Shown here in pieces: positions 31,300 to 40,474 of a stretch of 64,000 bases of DNA (positions are counted from its first letter, which is position 1; every line of letters begins with the position of its first letter). The translations under genes were made by a program, and so were the position numbers. Source of the stretch: an uncultured Alistipes sp. (GTDB taxonomy: Bacteria; Bacteroidota; Bacteroidia; Bacteroidales; Rikenellaceae); the NCBI GenBank assembly GCA_937911745.1, contig CALDPX010000007.1, positions 1 to 64,000 of the forward strand. Reading direction: 5' to 3'. The notes beneath the pieces were generated by a model. It was not told where the DNA came from. It saw only the letters and a list, made by a program, of their open reading frames with translations, and ran no database searches.

Positions 31300-32544
31300 T
31301 CAATTTCCCATTAGATAGTCCGCAACGGCTTGGTAGGCAGGCAGGGATATAGGGTCGTTGTGGGTGTTGGAGGCTATGGGGTTGGACGCCGCACGCACAA
31401 TGACCATCTCGGCTGTCGGGTCTATGTAGATAGCCTGACCGTGAACACCGCGAGCCATAAAGGCACCATTGGGATTGTTGGTCACCCACCACATATTGCG
31501 GTAACTCCACCCGGGGAGTTTATCGGCATAGTTGGAGGCTGCAAATGGCTCGGGATTACTACCAAAACGTATATCACGCACCACTTCTCGGGGTATTATC
31601 TGCTCGCCGTGCCATCTACCCTCTCGGCGCATCATCTCGCCAAAGCGAGCCAAATCTCGCAATGCAGCATTAAGACCTCCGCCCGCAAAGGCAGTACCCG
31701 TAGCATCTACCTGATAGTAAGCATCTTGCTCCATACCCATACGACTCCATACTCGGGCTCGGAGTTGCTCGGCAATAGGTGCTCCGCCAACACGCTCAAC
31801 AATCCAACCGAGTACATCGGTATTTATGGTGCGATAGCCAAACCTCTCGCCGTGAATACCCTCTTGTTTAACCGTAGGCATAAAGTCGTGGTAACCTTGT
31901 GGGGTGCCTTCGGGGTGCTCAACCATAGCATTTCCTGCGGCAGAGAAGCCCCACACCTCAGCATTGGGGTCGGTGTAGTCCTCCGAATAGGCTATGGCAG
32001 TGGTCATATCCATCACCTCGCGCACCGTCGCTGTGCCAAATCCGCTATCAGCAAGTTCGGGCAGGTAGTAACTAACCCTTGCATGTGGGTCCAACTTACC
32101 CTCTGCTACTAATGTAGCAGCAAGAGTCCCCGTAAAGGACTTTGTAACGCTCATAAGGGCGTGAAGACTCTCGGAGGTCATTTCGCCAAAGTAACGCTCG
32201 TAGATTATTCGCCCCCGATGGAGGATGATTATACCGTCTGTGTAGTTCTCTTCGAGCGATTGGAGCCACGTTATGGGCTCCGTCTTGCCCATAGGAACAA
32301 ACCTAAGGCGGTCGATATCCTCCTCTTGGAGGGCGTAGCGGAATGAGGTAAGACGAGCCTCGTTACCACGCGGCACATTGGTGGTGGGCATAAACTCCCT
32401 CATATGCAACACGCTATAAGGGAGCGACTCGGGAGTGAAAAAACTGCCATCGCGAGCATTACCACGAGGGGTGTCGGCAAATAGGGTTGGAATGGTTGTC
32501 ATCAGTACACAGAGTAGAGTTGTGATTCTTTTTTTGGTTTTCAT
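31300..32544 (-). CDS. Exported beta-lactamase-family serine hydrolase
   Basis: A 414-residue exported protein of the class C beta-lactamase / penicillin-binding fold. The signal peptide spans residues 1-23. The nucleophile motif SVTK is at 132-135 (MSVTKSFTGT), a YSED segment stands near the Tyr-x-Asn position, and GVHGQ near the C-terminus replaces the KTG box. The fold includes esterases, D-aminopeptidases and amide hydrolases, and the substrate cannot be chosen. The ATG at 32544 is preferred to an upstream one at 32607 because it opens the signal peptide. It is convergent with rlmH and divergent from dsbD. Confidence 0.82.
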   Translation of the reverse strand: MKTKKRITTLLCVLMTTIPTLFADTPRGNARDGSFFTPESLPYSVLHMREFMPTTNVPRGNEARLTSFRYALQEEDIDRLRFVPMGKTEPITWLQSLEENYTDGIIILHRGRIIYERYFGEMTSESLHALMSVTKSFTGTLAATLVAEGKLDPHARVSYYLPELADSGFGTATVREVMDMTTAIAYSEDYTDPNAEVWGFSAAGNAMVEHPEGTPQGYHDFMPTVKQEGIHGERFGYRTINTDVLGWIVERVGGAPIAEQLRARVWSRMGMEQDAYYQVDATGTAFAGGGLNAALRDLARFGEMMRREGRWHGEQIIPREVVRDIRFGSNPEPFAASNYADKLPGWSYRNMWWVTNNPNGAFMARGVHGQAIYIDPTAEMVIVRAASNPIASNTHNDPISLPAYQAVADYLMGN

Positions 32545-32675
32545 AATGTTGTTTTTGATTTGGTTTACACTACATATAACATACCTAAAAGACAAATTAG
32601 TATGCAAAAAACGTTTTTAGATGCAAAAAAAGCGTGGTAATTTCAGTCAATGTGAGGTAATCGCAAAAAAAATAA

Positions 32676-32683
32676 TATATTTG
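32676..32683 (+). promoter_or_regulatory. -7 box of dsbD
   Basis: TATATTTG, 67 bases before the start codon. Confidence 0.7.
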
Positions 32684-32749
32684 TGGGTTGAAATGTTACT
32701 TAACGTAAGAAAACAATAATTAAAACCTAAATCTATAATTGCTAAAAGT

Positions 32750-34717
32750 ATGAAATTTTCTAAAATTTTAATTACTGCCCTCTTATCGCTCTTTGCGACA
32801 GTAGGTATGGCTCAGGAGGCTACTACCCGCACCGCTTGGAGTGCAGAGGTGGAGAATCTTGGCGAGGGCTACTACAACATCAACGTAACCGCTCAGGTGC
32901 CCGAAGATTTACACATCTACGCAATGGGCGAACTCGGAGGCTACAACCCTACTACTATCACCATCGAGTCGGAGAAAATATCGCTCGAAGGCGAAGTTAC
33001 CGCTTCGCGTGAGCCCCACAAGTACTACGATGACATCTTTATGGTTGATATGGGTGACTACTCGGGTGAAGTTACTTTCACTCAGAAAGTTGCCGCTCAC
33101 AAAAAGAACGCCAAAGTAGCCATTACCGTAGAGTGGCAGGAGTGTACCGAGGGCACTTGCCAGATGGGCGAGGCTGAACTCGAAGTAAAACTCGGCAAAG
33201 AGATTGTAGCTGCTCCCAAAGAGGAGGCTCAGGTGGCTTCGGCAGAGGCTGAGAGCAATGGTAGCAACTTCTGGGCTATGATTATTGAGGCTATCATTTG
33301 GGGCTTTGCAGCACTGCTTACACCTTGCGTATTCCCCATGGTGCCTATGACCGTATCGTTCTTCATGAAGGGTTCGGAGAACAAGGCAAAAGCCAAGTTC
33401 CGCGCCATTATGTATGGCGTATTCATCGTAGCGCTCTACACACTGCCTATCGCAGCACTTATCATCATCACTCGCATAGTGGGTGGCGACGCTGTAACAG
33501 CAGACATCTTCAACTGGCTGGCTACACACTGGCTCCCCAACATCATCTTCTTCATTGTATTTATGATTTTCGCTGCATCGTTCTTCGGTGCTTTCGAGAT
33601 TGTATTGCCCTCTAAGCTCGTTAATAAGAGCGATGAGAATGTCGATAAGAAGAAAGGCTTGGGCGGTGTGTTCTTCCTTGCTCTTACACTCGTACTCGTA
33701 TCCTTCTCGTGTACCGGTCCTATCGTAGGTTCGGTGCTCATCAAGGCTACACAGGGTGAGGTTTGGACCCCCATCTTCGCAATGATGGCGTTCTCGTTGG
33801 CATTTGCAATTCCTTTTGTATTGTGCGCCCTCTTCCCCGGTCTGCTCAATAAGATGCCTAAGAGTGGTGGCTGGCTCAACTCGGTTAAAGTTGTGCTCGG
33901 TTTCGTGGAGGTTGCTCTTGGTTTGAAATTCCTCTCCACTGCCGACCAGGTTTATCACTGGGGATTGCTCGATAGGGAGATCTATCTTGCCATCTGGATC
34001 GTATGCTTCACTCTGTTGGGCTTCTACCTGCTTGGTAAACTCAAATTCAAACACGACTCAGAGGTTAAGTACATCTCGACCTTCCGCTTGTTTGCCGCCA
34101 TTGGCGTATTTGCCTTTGTGGTCTATATGATTCCTGGTATGTGGGGTGCGCCTCTTAAAGGTCTTTCGGGCTACCTACCTCCTATGCAGAGTCAGGACTT
34201 TGTTATCGGTAGCGGCGCTACTACTGCTACTACCGAGAGCAACAACTCCGATCTTTCGACCGTCAAGTATGGTGACTTCCTTGAACTGCCTCTTGGTTTG
34301 GAGGGCTTCTTCGACTTGGAGGAGGCAAAGGCATACGCTGCAAAGGTTGGCAAACCCATCTTCCTCGACTTTACTGGTCACGGCTGTGTAAACTGCCGCG
34401 AAATGGAGTCGCGCGTATGGAGTGACCCCACAGTAAAGACCAAATTGGAGAACGAGTTTGTGATTTGTGCCCTCTATGTGGATGATAAAAAACAAGTCGC
34501 AAAAGAGGATTGGGTTGTTGCTGCCAATGGCAAAACACTCAAAACCCTCGGCAAAATCAACTCCGCATTTGCCCTCGAACAGTTTGGTGCCAACGCACAG
34601 CCCCACTATGTAATCCTCGATGCAGAGGGCAAACAGTTGGGCGATGCTCGTGGTTACAACCTCGATGTTGCGGCATTTGTTGAGTGGATGGACGCTGGTC
34701 TTGCTCTACACAAATAG
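32750..34717 (+). CDS. dsbD: Thiol:disulfide interchange protein DsbD
   Basis: Membrane protein that carries electrons from cytoplasmic thioredoxin to periplasmic thiol enzymes. The 655-residue protein has a signal peptide, an N-terminal beta domain with Cys132 and Cys137 in ECTEGTCQMG, a central part of eight helices (about 175-480) with the paired cysteines of LTPCVFPMVP and SFSCTGPIVG, and a C-terminal thioredoxin domain with GCVNCR near 550. All three redox pairs are present, so the relay looks functional. The length exceeds the E. coli 565 residues because of loops between the helices. It is monocistronic with a strong terminator. Confidence 0.92.
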   Translation: MKFSKILITALLSLFATVGMAQEATTRTAWSAEVENLGEGYYNINVTAQVPEDLHIYAMGELGGYNPTTITIESEKISLEGEVTASREPHKYYDDIFMVDMGDYSGEVTFTQKVAAHKKNAKVAITVEWQECTEGTCQMGEAELEVKLGKEIVAAPKEEAQVASAEAESNGSNFWAMIIEAIIWGFAALLTPCVFPMVPMTVSFFMKGSENKAKAKFRAIMYGVFIVALYTLPIAALIIITRIVGGDAVTADIFNWLATHWLPNIIFFIVFMIFAASFFGAFEIVLPSKLVNKSDENVDKKKGLGGVFFLALTLVLVSFSCTGPIVGSVLIKATQGEVWTPIFAMMAFSLAFAIPFVLCALFPGLLNKMPKSGGWLNSVKVVLGFVEVALGLKFLSTADQVYHWGLLDREIYLAIWIVCFTLLGFYLLGKLKFKHDSEVKYISTFRLFAAIGVFAFVVYMIPGMWGAPLKGLSGYLPPMQSQDFVIGSGATTATTESNNSDLSTVKYGDFLELPLGLEGFFDLEEAKAYAAKVGKPIFLDFTGHGCVNCREMESRVWSDPTVKTKLENEFVICALYVDDKKQVAKEDWVVAANGKTLKTLGKINSAFALEQFGANAQPHYVILDAEGKQLGDARGYNLDVAAFVEWMDAGLALHK

Positions 34718-34754
34718 ACCATTATAGCGGTTTTCTACTCGGATTTATAAAAGT

Positions 34755-34786
34755 TCGCAGGCTACACACGTGGCCTGCGATTTTTT
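34755..34786 (+). terminator. Intrinsic terminator after dsbD
   Basis: TCGCAGGC (34755-34762) pairs with GCCTGCGA (34773-34780), then six T. Confidence 0.85.
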
Positions 34787-34880
34787 ATGCCATTTCCATT
34801 CGCAGGTATCAAAAAGATTCTATTATAACAAACGAGCGATGAAGTCGGTTTATGGTTAGAGGTTAACGTTAGACGTTATG

Positions 34881-34922
34881 TACACAAAAGAGTTGTAAAT
34901 CTAATTCTTTTGTGTATATTTG
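34881..34922 (+). promoter_or_regulatory. OPT gene promoter overlapped by an inverted repeat
   Basis: TACACAAAAGA (34881-34891) and TCTTTTGTGTA (34906-34916) form a perfect 11-bp inverted repeat with a 14-base spacer. The right arm overlaps the -7 box TATATTTG (34915-34922). This is the geometry of a repressor operator. A decayed GTTAGAC repeat lies just upstream. Confidence 0.6.
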
Positions 34923-34958
34923 TAAGTTGGAAAATTATTAATCATAAATAGACCTATT

Positions 34959-36962
34959 ATGTCAGAAAAGAACCAAATCAAAAAACTTGCGGACAATGCC
35001 TACCGTCCTCTTGCCGAGGGCGAAGAGTATGTTCCCGTAATGAAGTCGAGTGACAAGCCCAAGGAGGTTACCCCCTACTCCGTAGGTATGGGTATCCTTA
35101 TGGCAGTAATCTTCTCGGCTGCGGCAGCCTACCTCGGACTCAAAGTTGGTCAGGTATTCGAGGCTGCAATTCCTATCGCTATCATAGCCGTTGGCGTGGG
35201 CACAATGACGGGCAAGAAGAATATGCTCGGTCAGAATGTTATCATCCAGAGCATCGGTGCTTCGAGTGGTGTTATTGTTGCGGGTGCAATCTTCACTCTG
35301 CCCGCACTCTACATCCTCGGCTTGGAGGCTCAGTTCTACCAGATTTTCCTCTCTTCGCTTTTGGGTGGTCTGTTGGGCATTGTGCTGCTGATTCCCTTCC
35401 GCAAGTACTTCGTGAAGGATATGCACGGTAAGTATCCCTTCCCCGAGGCTACGGCTACCACCGAGGTACTCGTTAGTGGCGAGGGTCAGAAAGGTCAGGC
35501 TAAACTCTTGGCAATTAGCGGTTTGATTGGTGGTCTTTACGACTTCATCGTGAGCACCTTCGGCTTGTGGACCGACACCATCTCTACCCGCATCACTGCT
35601 TGGGGCGCACACTTGGCAGACAACTTCAAGACAGTCTTCAAACTCAACACTTCGGCTGCCGTTCTCGGCTTGGGCTATATTGTAGGTCTGAAATATGCGG
35701 CTTTCATCTGCGCAGGTTCGTTCCTCGTATGGTTCCTCATTGTGCCTATGGTGGGCTCGTTTGAGGCAAGTATCAACCCTGAAAGCCTCATCGCACTGCT
35801 GGGCATCACAGACGCTCGTCTTTTGGCTAATCCCGAACTTATCTTCACCCCCGAAAACCTCTTTGCCTACATCGGCAAACCTCTGGGTATCGGCGGTATC
35901 GCTATGGCAGGTATCATCGGCATCATCCGCCAGGCGGGTATCATCAAACAGTCGCTCGGCATGGCAGTAAGCGAGTTGAGTGGCAAAAAAGCAGCAGGCG
36001 AAACCAAGCGTACCGACAAGGACATCTCTATGAAAGTGATTCTTTCGGTGCTTATCGCTGTGTTGGTGGCAGTTTTGGTATTCTTCCGCGTGGGTGTATT
36101 GGAGAATTGGTGGCTCTCGGCAGTGGCTTTGGTTGTGGTATTCGTTATCGCATTCCTCTTCACCACTGTTGCCGCTAACGCCATTGCTATCGTGGGCTCC
36201 AACCCTGTGAGCGGTATGACGCTTATGACTCTTATTCTCTCCTCGCTTGTACTCGTTAGCGTTGGCTTGGAGGGCAAGAGCGGTATGACTGCTGCAATGA
36301 TTATCGGTGGCGTGGTTTGTACGGCACTCTCTATGGCGGGCGGCTTCATTACCGACCTTAAAATAGGCTACTGGATTGGTACGACACCCAAGAAACAAGA
36401 GGCTTGGAAATTCCTCGGTACGGTTGTGTCGGCTGCTACGGTTGCGGGTGTTATGATGATTCTCAACAAGACCTATGGCTTTACGGGAGAGGGTGCACTT
36501 GTAGCACCTCAGGCAAATGCTATGGCTGCGGTTATCAAACCCTTGATGACGGGCGGTACCACCCCCTGGATGCTCTACTTTGCAGGCGCTGCTTTGGCAC
36601 TTATCCTCACTATGATTGGTGTGCCTGCACTCCCATTCGCTTTGGGTATGTTCATCCCCTTGGAACTCAACGCCCCCCTGTTGGTGGGTGGTCTTATCAG
36701 CTGGTTCGTTACGAGCCGCTCGAAAGATGCTGAGGTTAATAAGGCTCGTGGCTCGCGCGGTACACTCATCGCTTCGGGCTTCATTGCCGGTGGCGCACTT
36801 ATGGGCGTAGTGAGCGCAGTGCTGAAATATGCAGGCGTTGATCCATTTATGAGCGAGTGGTATGCTTCGAGTGGCGCACAGTGGCTTGGCGTAGGCACCT
36901 ATGTGGCAATCATCGGCTACTTCATTTGGGACTCGCTCCGCGCTAAGAAGAGCGAGATGTGA
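34959..36962 (+). CDS. OPT family oligopeptide transporter
   Basis: Inner-membrane importer of the OPT superfamily, of the bacterial type related to the yellow-stripe-like branch. The 667-residue protein has about 15-16 hydrophobic segments and the family blocks GMGILMAVIFSAAAAYLGL near 46-64, the PIAIIAVGVG segment, and KYPFPEATATTEVLVSGEG near 160. Substrates in this branch are oligopeptides or metal chelates. The next gene is peptidase T, so uptake of peptides followed by cytoplasmic cleavage is the simplest reading. A palindrome over its promoter suggests regulation. Confidence 0.9.
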   Translation: MSEKNQIKKLADNAYRPLAEGEEYVPVMKSSDKPKEVTPYSVGMGILMAVIFSAAAAYLGLKVGQVFEAAIPIAIIAVGVGTMTGKKNMLGQNVIIQSIGASSGVIVAGAIFTLPALYILGLEAQFYQIFLSSLLGGLLGIVLLIPFRKYFVKDMHGKYPFPEATATTEVLVSGEGQKGQAKLLAISGLIGGLYDFIVSTFGLWTDTISTRITAWGAHLADNFKTVFKLNTSAAVLGLGYIVGLKYAAFICAGSFLVWFLIVPMVGSFEASINPESLIALLGITDARLLANPELIFTPENLFAYIGKPLGIGGIAMAGIIGIIRQAGIIKQSLGMAVSELSGKKAAGETKRTDKDISMKVILSVLIAVLVAVLVFFRVGVLENWWLSAVALVVVFVIAFLFTTVAANAIAIVGSNPVSGMTLMTLILSSLVLVSVGLEGKSGMTAAMIIGGVVCTALSMAGGFITDLKIGYWIGTTPKKQEAWKFLGTVVSAATVAGVMMILNKTYGFTGEGALVAPQANAMAAVIKPLMTGGTTPWMLYFAGAALALILTMIGVPALPFALGMFIPLELNAPLLVGGLISWFVTSRSKDAEVNKARGSRGTLIASGFIAGGALMGVVSAVLKYAGVDPFMSEWYASSGAQWLGVGTYVAIIGYFIWDSLRAKKSEM

Positions 36963-37038
36963 TAATTCAAAATGTAAAATTCGCCATAGGCGCACCATAA
37001 TTTTCCATTTTCCATTTTCAATTAAAAGAAAGAATAGT

Positions 37039-38256
37039 ATGGAATTACAAGATAGATTTTTGAAATATGTGGGTTTTGATACCCAAAGTGACGAAAATAG
37101 CGTCACTTTCCCCTCTACGGATAAACAACTCATTCTCCTCAGGGCTCTGAAAGAGGAGATGGAGGCTATGGGTATGACCGAGGTAACGATTGACGAGCAC
37201 GGCTATGTTATGGGCTCCATCGAGGCTTCGGAGGGCTACGAACACTGCCCCACGATTGGTTTCCTCTCGCACGTTGACACTTCGCCCGATATGAGCGGTG
37301 CGGCTATCAAGCCTCAGATTATTCAGAACTACAATGGCGAGGATATCGCACTGAACGAGGAGGTTACAATGAAAGTAAGCGACTTCCCCGAACTCAAATT
37401 CTTCGAGGGACATACACTCATCACGACCGATGGCACAACGCTCCTCGGTGCTGACGACAAGGCGGGTGTTGCAGAGATTATGACCGCCGCCGAGTACCTC
37501 TTCGCCCACCCCGAGGTGAAACACGGCAAAATCCGTATCGGCTTCACTCCCGATGAGGAGATTGGCAGAGGCGTAGATTACTTCAATGTGGAGGCTTTCG
37601 GTGCCAAGTATGCCTACACCGTAGATGGCGGTATGGAGGGCGAGTTGGAATACGAGAACTTCAATGCCGCAGGTGCCAAACTGACCATTAGCGGTAGGAA
37701 TATCCACCCCGGCTCGGCTAAGGACAAGATGGTCAATGCTATACAACTCGCAATGGAGGTCAACAGCCTTCTGCCCGCAGTTATGCGCCCCGAGCATACC
37801 GAAGGATACGAGGGTTTCTTCCACTTGGTGGGTATCAAAGGCGAGGTTGAGGGTGCCGAGATGAGTTATATCATCCGCGACCACGACCGCGAGAAGTTCG
37901 AGCAGAAGAAGGCTCTCATCCAGAGGGCTGTGGAGTATGTGAATGCCAAACACGGTGGCGAGTATGTTCACCTGATGCTAAAAGACCAATACTATAATAT
38001 GCGCGAGATGGTCGAGCCACATCCCGCAATCATCCAGAAGGCTAAGGAGGCTATGGAGCAGGCTGGCGTACAGCCCATCGTTAAACCCATCCGAGGTGGT
38101 ACCGATGGCAGCCGCCTGTCGTATATGGGACTCCCCTGCCCCAACCTCTTTACGGGCGGTATGAACTTCCACGGCAAGTTTGAGTATGTTTCGCTCGATA
38201 GCATGTACCGCAGTGTACAGACCATCGTAAACCTTATCAAACTTTGGGCTGAGTAA
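37039..38256 (+). CDS. pepT: Peptidase T (tripeptide aminopeptidase)
   Basis: Dizinc M20 exopeptidase that removes the N-terminal residue from tripeptides in the cytoplasm. The 405-residue protein shows H78-V-D80 (SHVDTSPD), the bridging Asp in GADDKAG near 138, the catalytic Glu pair in TPDEEIGRG near 172, Asp in YTVDGG near 195, and the C-terminal His in TGGMNFHGKFE. All metal ligands are present. The ATG at 37039 is chosen because the longer frame to 36901 overlaps the OPT gene and adds 46 unrelated residues. It follows the OPT gene with a 76-base gap and is likely cotranscribed. Confidence 0.95.
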   Translation: MELQDRFLKYVGFDTQSDENSVTFPSTDKQLILLRALKEEMEAMGMTEVTIDEHGYVMGSIEASEGYEHCPTIGFLSHVDTSPDMSGAAIKPQIIQNYNGEDIALNEEVTMKVSDFPELKFFEGHTLITTDGTTLLGADDKAGVAEIMTAAEYLFAHPEVKHGKIRIGFTPDEEIGRGVDYFNVEAFGAKYAYTVDGGMEGELEYENFNAAGAKLTISGRNIHPGSAKDKMVNAIQLAMEVNSLLPAVMRPEHTEGYEGFFHLVGIKGEVEGAEMSYIIRDHDREKFEQKKALIQRAVEYVNAKHGGEYVHLMLKDQYYNMREMVEPHPAIIQKAKEAMEQAGVQPIVKPIRGGTDGSRLSYMGLPCPNLFTGGMNFHGKFEYVSLDSMYRSVQTIVNLIKLWAE

Positions 38257-38372
38257 GAGGGAATTCAAAATTCAAAATTGACAGATCTATACTACCCTGC
38301 GGGCATCCTCCCCTGAGTCAGAGGAAGGTCGCAAAGCGGGGAGAGGTCTGTAAAAGAAGAGATTTGAGATAT

Positions 38373-39014
38373 ATGAAGAAACTTTGTATTGTGTTGGGTC
38401 TATTGGTGATGGGCTCACTTTCGGCAAGGGCACAATTTGACTTCGGTTCACTGTTAGACAAAGCAAAAGAGGCAGTGAGCGAAGTTGCAGGCGAGGCGAC
38501 TGAGGAGGCTATTCCCGAAGGATTACAACAACTTTTAGGTGCACTACTCCCCGAAGTGGAGATTCCCGGCACTTGGAGTTATGTTGGGGTTGCAGTTGAA
38601 TTCACAAGCGAGGACGCGCTCACAAAGGCGGGTGGCAAGGTTGCTGCCGAGACTGTGGAGAGCAAAATCGCCCCTGTGCTTGCAAAAGTGGGCATACAAA
38701 AGGGTGCTTTCTCTTTTACATTCAACGAGGATGGCACCGTAACTACCACGCTCGCACAAAAGACAGTTAGTGGCACTTGGAAGTTTGATAAAGAGCAGGA
38801 GGTTGTAACGCTCGGAATCAAGGGCAAGGAGTTCACAACCCGCATGGTAGTCTGTGGCGATAACATCAACATCCTCTTTGGGGCAGACAAACTCCTCGAA
38901 CTCATCAAAACCGTCAGCGAGAAATCGAGCAACTCGACTCTCGCAACCATTGGTGCTATTGCCAAAGCCTACGATGGTATGAACCTCGGTTTCGAATGTG
39001 AAAAAATTAAATAA
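38373..39014 (+). CDS. DUF4923 family exported protein
   Basis: A 213-residue protein with a signal peptide (residues 1-20, ending ARAQ). The mature part starts FDFGSLLDKAKEAVSEV and contains GTWSYVGVAVEFTSEDAL near 72 and GTWKFDKEQEVVTLGIKG near 138, as in the DUF4923 family of Bacteroidales. The family is probably lipocalin-like in fold (my inference) and its function is not known. The ATG at 38373 is used; a TTG at 38364 is the only alternative. It sits between pepT and the C1 peptidase with short gaps. Confidence 0.8.
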   Translation: MKKLCIVLGLLVMGSLSARAQFDFGSLLDKAKEAVSEVAGEATEEAIPEGLQQLLGALLPEVEIPGTWSYVGVAVEFTSEDALTKAGGKVAAETVESKIAPVLAKVGIQKGAFSFTFNEDGTVTTTLAQKTVSGTWKFDKEQEVVTLGIKGKEFTTRMVVCGDNINILFGADKLLELIKTVSEKSSNSTLATIGAIAKAYDGMNLGFECEKIK

Positions 39015-39060
39015 TCAATAGAGCAATTATTATAAACAAACACACTAATTTCTAAAACAA

Positions 39061-40266
39061 ATGAAAAAACTAATCATCACACTTGCAGCCCTTGCGGCAG
39101 CACTTTCGGTAAGCGCTCAGGAGCAAGAACCCAAACAGGAGGAGGGTTTTGTATTCACTACCGTAAAGGAGAACCCCATCACTAGCATTAAGAACCAAAA
39201 CCGTGCAGGTACCTGCTGGTGCTACTCGGCTCTTTCGTTCATTGAGTCGGAGTTGTTGCGCATGGGCAAAGGAGAGTACGACTTTTCGGAGATGTTCCTC
39301 GTTCACAACACCTACCTTGACCGCGCCGACAAAGCAGTTCGCACCCACGGTGACATCTCCTTTGCACAGGGTGGCTCGTTCTATGATGTAATATACGGTA
39401 TGGAGCGTTTCGGCTTGGTACCCGAGGCTGAGATGCGCCCCGGTGTTATGTATGGCGACACGCTGAGCAACCACAACGAACTCTCGGCAGTAAGCGACGC
39501 AGTTGTTGCAGCTATCGCAAAGGGCAACCACCGCAACCTGCAAACTGACGAGAACGGTCAACCTCTCTGGAAAAAAGCCATCGAGGCAGTACACGACATC
39601 TACCTTGGCAAACGCCCCGAGAAATTTGTCTACGAGGGTAAGGAGTACACTCCCAAGTCGTTCTACGAGTCCACTGGTCTGAATGCCGACGACTACGTTT
39701 CGCTCACCAGCTACACCCACCACCCCTTCTACTCCTCGTTCGTATTGGAGATTCAAGACAACTGGCGTTGGGCTCAGTCCTACAACCTCCCCATCGACGA
39801 ACTTATGGAGGTATTTGACAACGCTATCGAGAATGGCTATACCATTGCTTGGGGTAGTGACGTAAGCGAGCAAGGCTTCACTCGCGACGGTATTGCCGTA
39901 ATGCCCGACGTGGAGAAGGCTCAGGAACTCAGCGGCTCGGATATGGCTCGCTGGTTGCGCCTCTCTCCTGCCGAGAAGAAACTCACCACCAAACCTCAGC
40001 CCCAGAAATGGTGCACTCAGGAGGAGCGTCAGGTGGCTTATGACAACTGGGAGACTACCGACGATCACGGTATGCTTATCTATGGCAAGGCTGTTGACCA
40101 AGAGGGTACCGAGTACTATATGGTGAAAAATTCGTGGGGTAAGAGCGGCAAATACGATGGTATATGGTATGCTTCGAAGGCATTTGTTCGCTACAAGACT
40201 ATGAACATCATCGTTCACAAAGATGCACTTCCCAAAGCAATCAAGAAGAAACTTGGCATCAAATAA
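39061..40266 (+). CDS. Exported C1 family aminopeptidase (bleomycin-hydrolase type)
   Basis: Papain-fold cysteine peptidase of the C1B (bleomycin hydrolase / PepC) group. The 401-residue protein has a signal peptide (1-20), which is unusual because the classical members are cytoplasmic, but Bacteroidetes often export them. The catalytic Gln46 and Cys52 lie in KNQNRAGTCWCYSAL, the His in TTDDHGMLIYG near 331 and the Asn in MVKNSWGKSG near 356. It probably trims peptides in the periplasm before import by the OPT and POT systems, which is inference. It is followed by a strong terminator. Confidence 0.9.
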   Translation: MKKLIITLAALAAALSVSAQEQEPKQEEGFVFTTVKENPITSIKNQNRAGTCWCYSALSFIESELLRMGKGEYDFSEMFLVHNTYLDRADKAVRTHGDISFAQGGSFYDVIYGMERFGLVPEAEMRPGVMYGDTLSNHNELSAVSDAVVAAIAKGNHRNLQTDENGQPLWKKAIEAVHDIYLGKRPEKFVYEGKEYTPKSFYESTGLNADDYVSLTSYTHHPFYSSFVLEIQDNWRWAQSYNLPIDELMEVFDNAIENGYTIAWGSDVSEQGFTRDGIAVMPDVEKAQELSGSDMARWLRLSPAEKKLTTKPQPQKWCTQEERQVAYDNWETTDDHGMLIYGKAVDQEGTEYYMVKNSWGKSGKYDGIWYASKAFVRYKTMNIIVHKDALPKAIKKKLGIK

Positions 40267-40285
40267 TGTGTATCAGCACAAAATC

Positions 40286-40324
40286 ATGCGAGGCTTGGGG
40301 TATTCCAAGCCTCGCATTGTTTTT
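40286..40324 (+). terminator. Intrinsic terminator after the C1 peptidase gene
   Basis: ATGCGAGGCTTGG (40286-40298) pairs perfectly with CCAAGCCTCGCAT (40305-40317), then TGTTTTT. Confidence 0.88.
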
Positions 40325-40426
40325 AGCGACTATGGCTACCGCTACGACAAAGAAACCTCATCCATCCGTTTAACGTGAGTTGTGCAAAATTCCGATTTCA
40401 TTTGTCCACTTTCGACATTTCTGCAC

Positions 40427-40434
40427 TATCTTTG
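40427..40434 (+). promoter_or_regulatory. -7 box of sdaA
   Basis: TATCTTTG, 41 bases before the start codon. Confidence 0.7.
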
Positions 40435-40474
40435 CGGTCGGTTAGGTAAACATTCAAAGGTCATAAATTGAGAC

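Noticed and set aside
34962..37133. A 723-codon open frame antisense to the OPT gene
   Set aside because: The protein is rich in Cys, His and Arg without any motif, and the sense strand encodes an unmistakable transporter. Long antisense frames also occur opposite tnaA (27881-29341), dsbD, the POT gene and the C1 peptidase gene. They follow from the codon bias of highly expressed sense genes.
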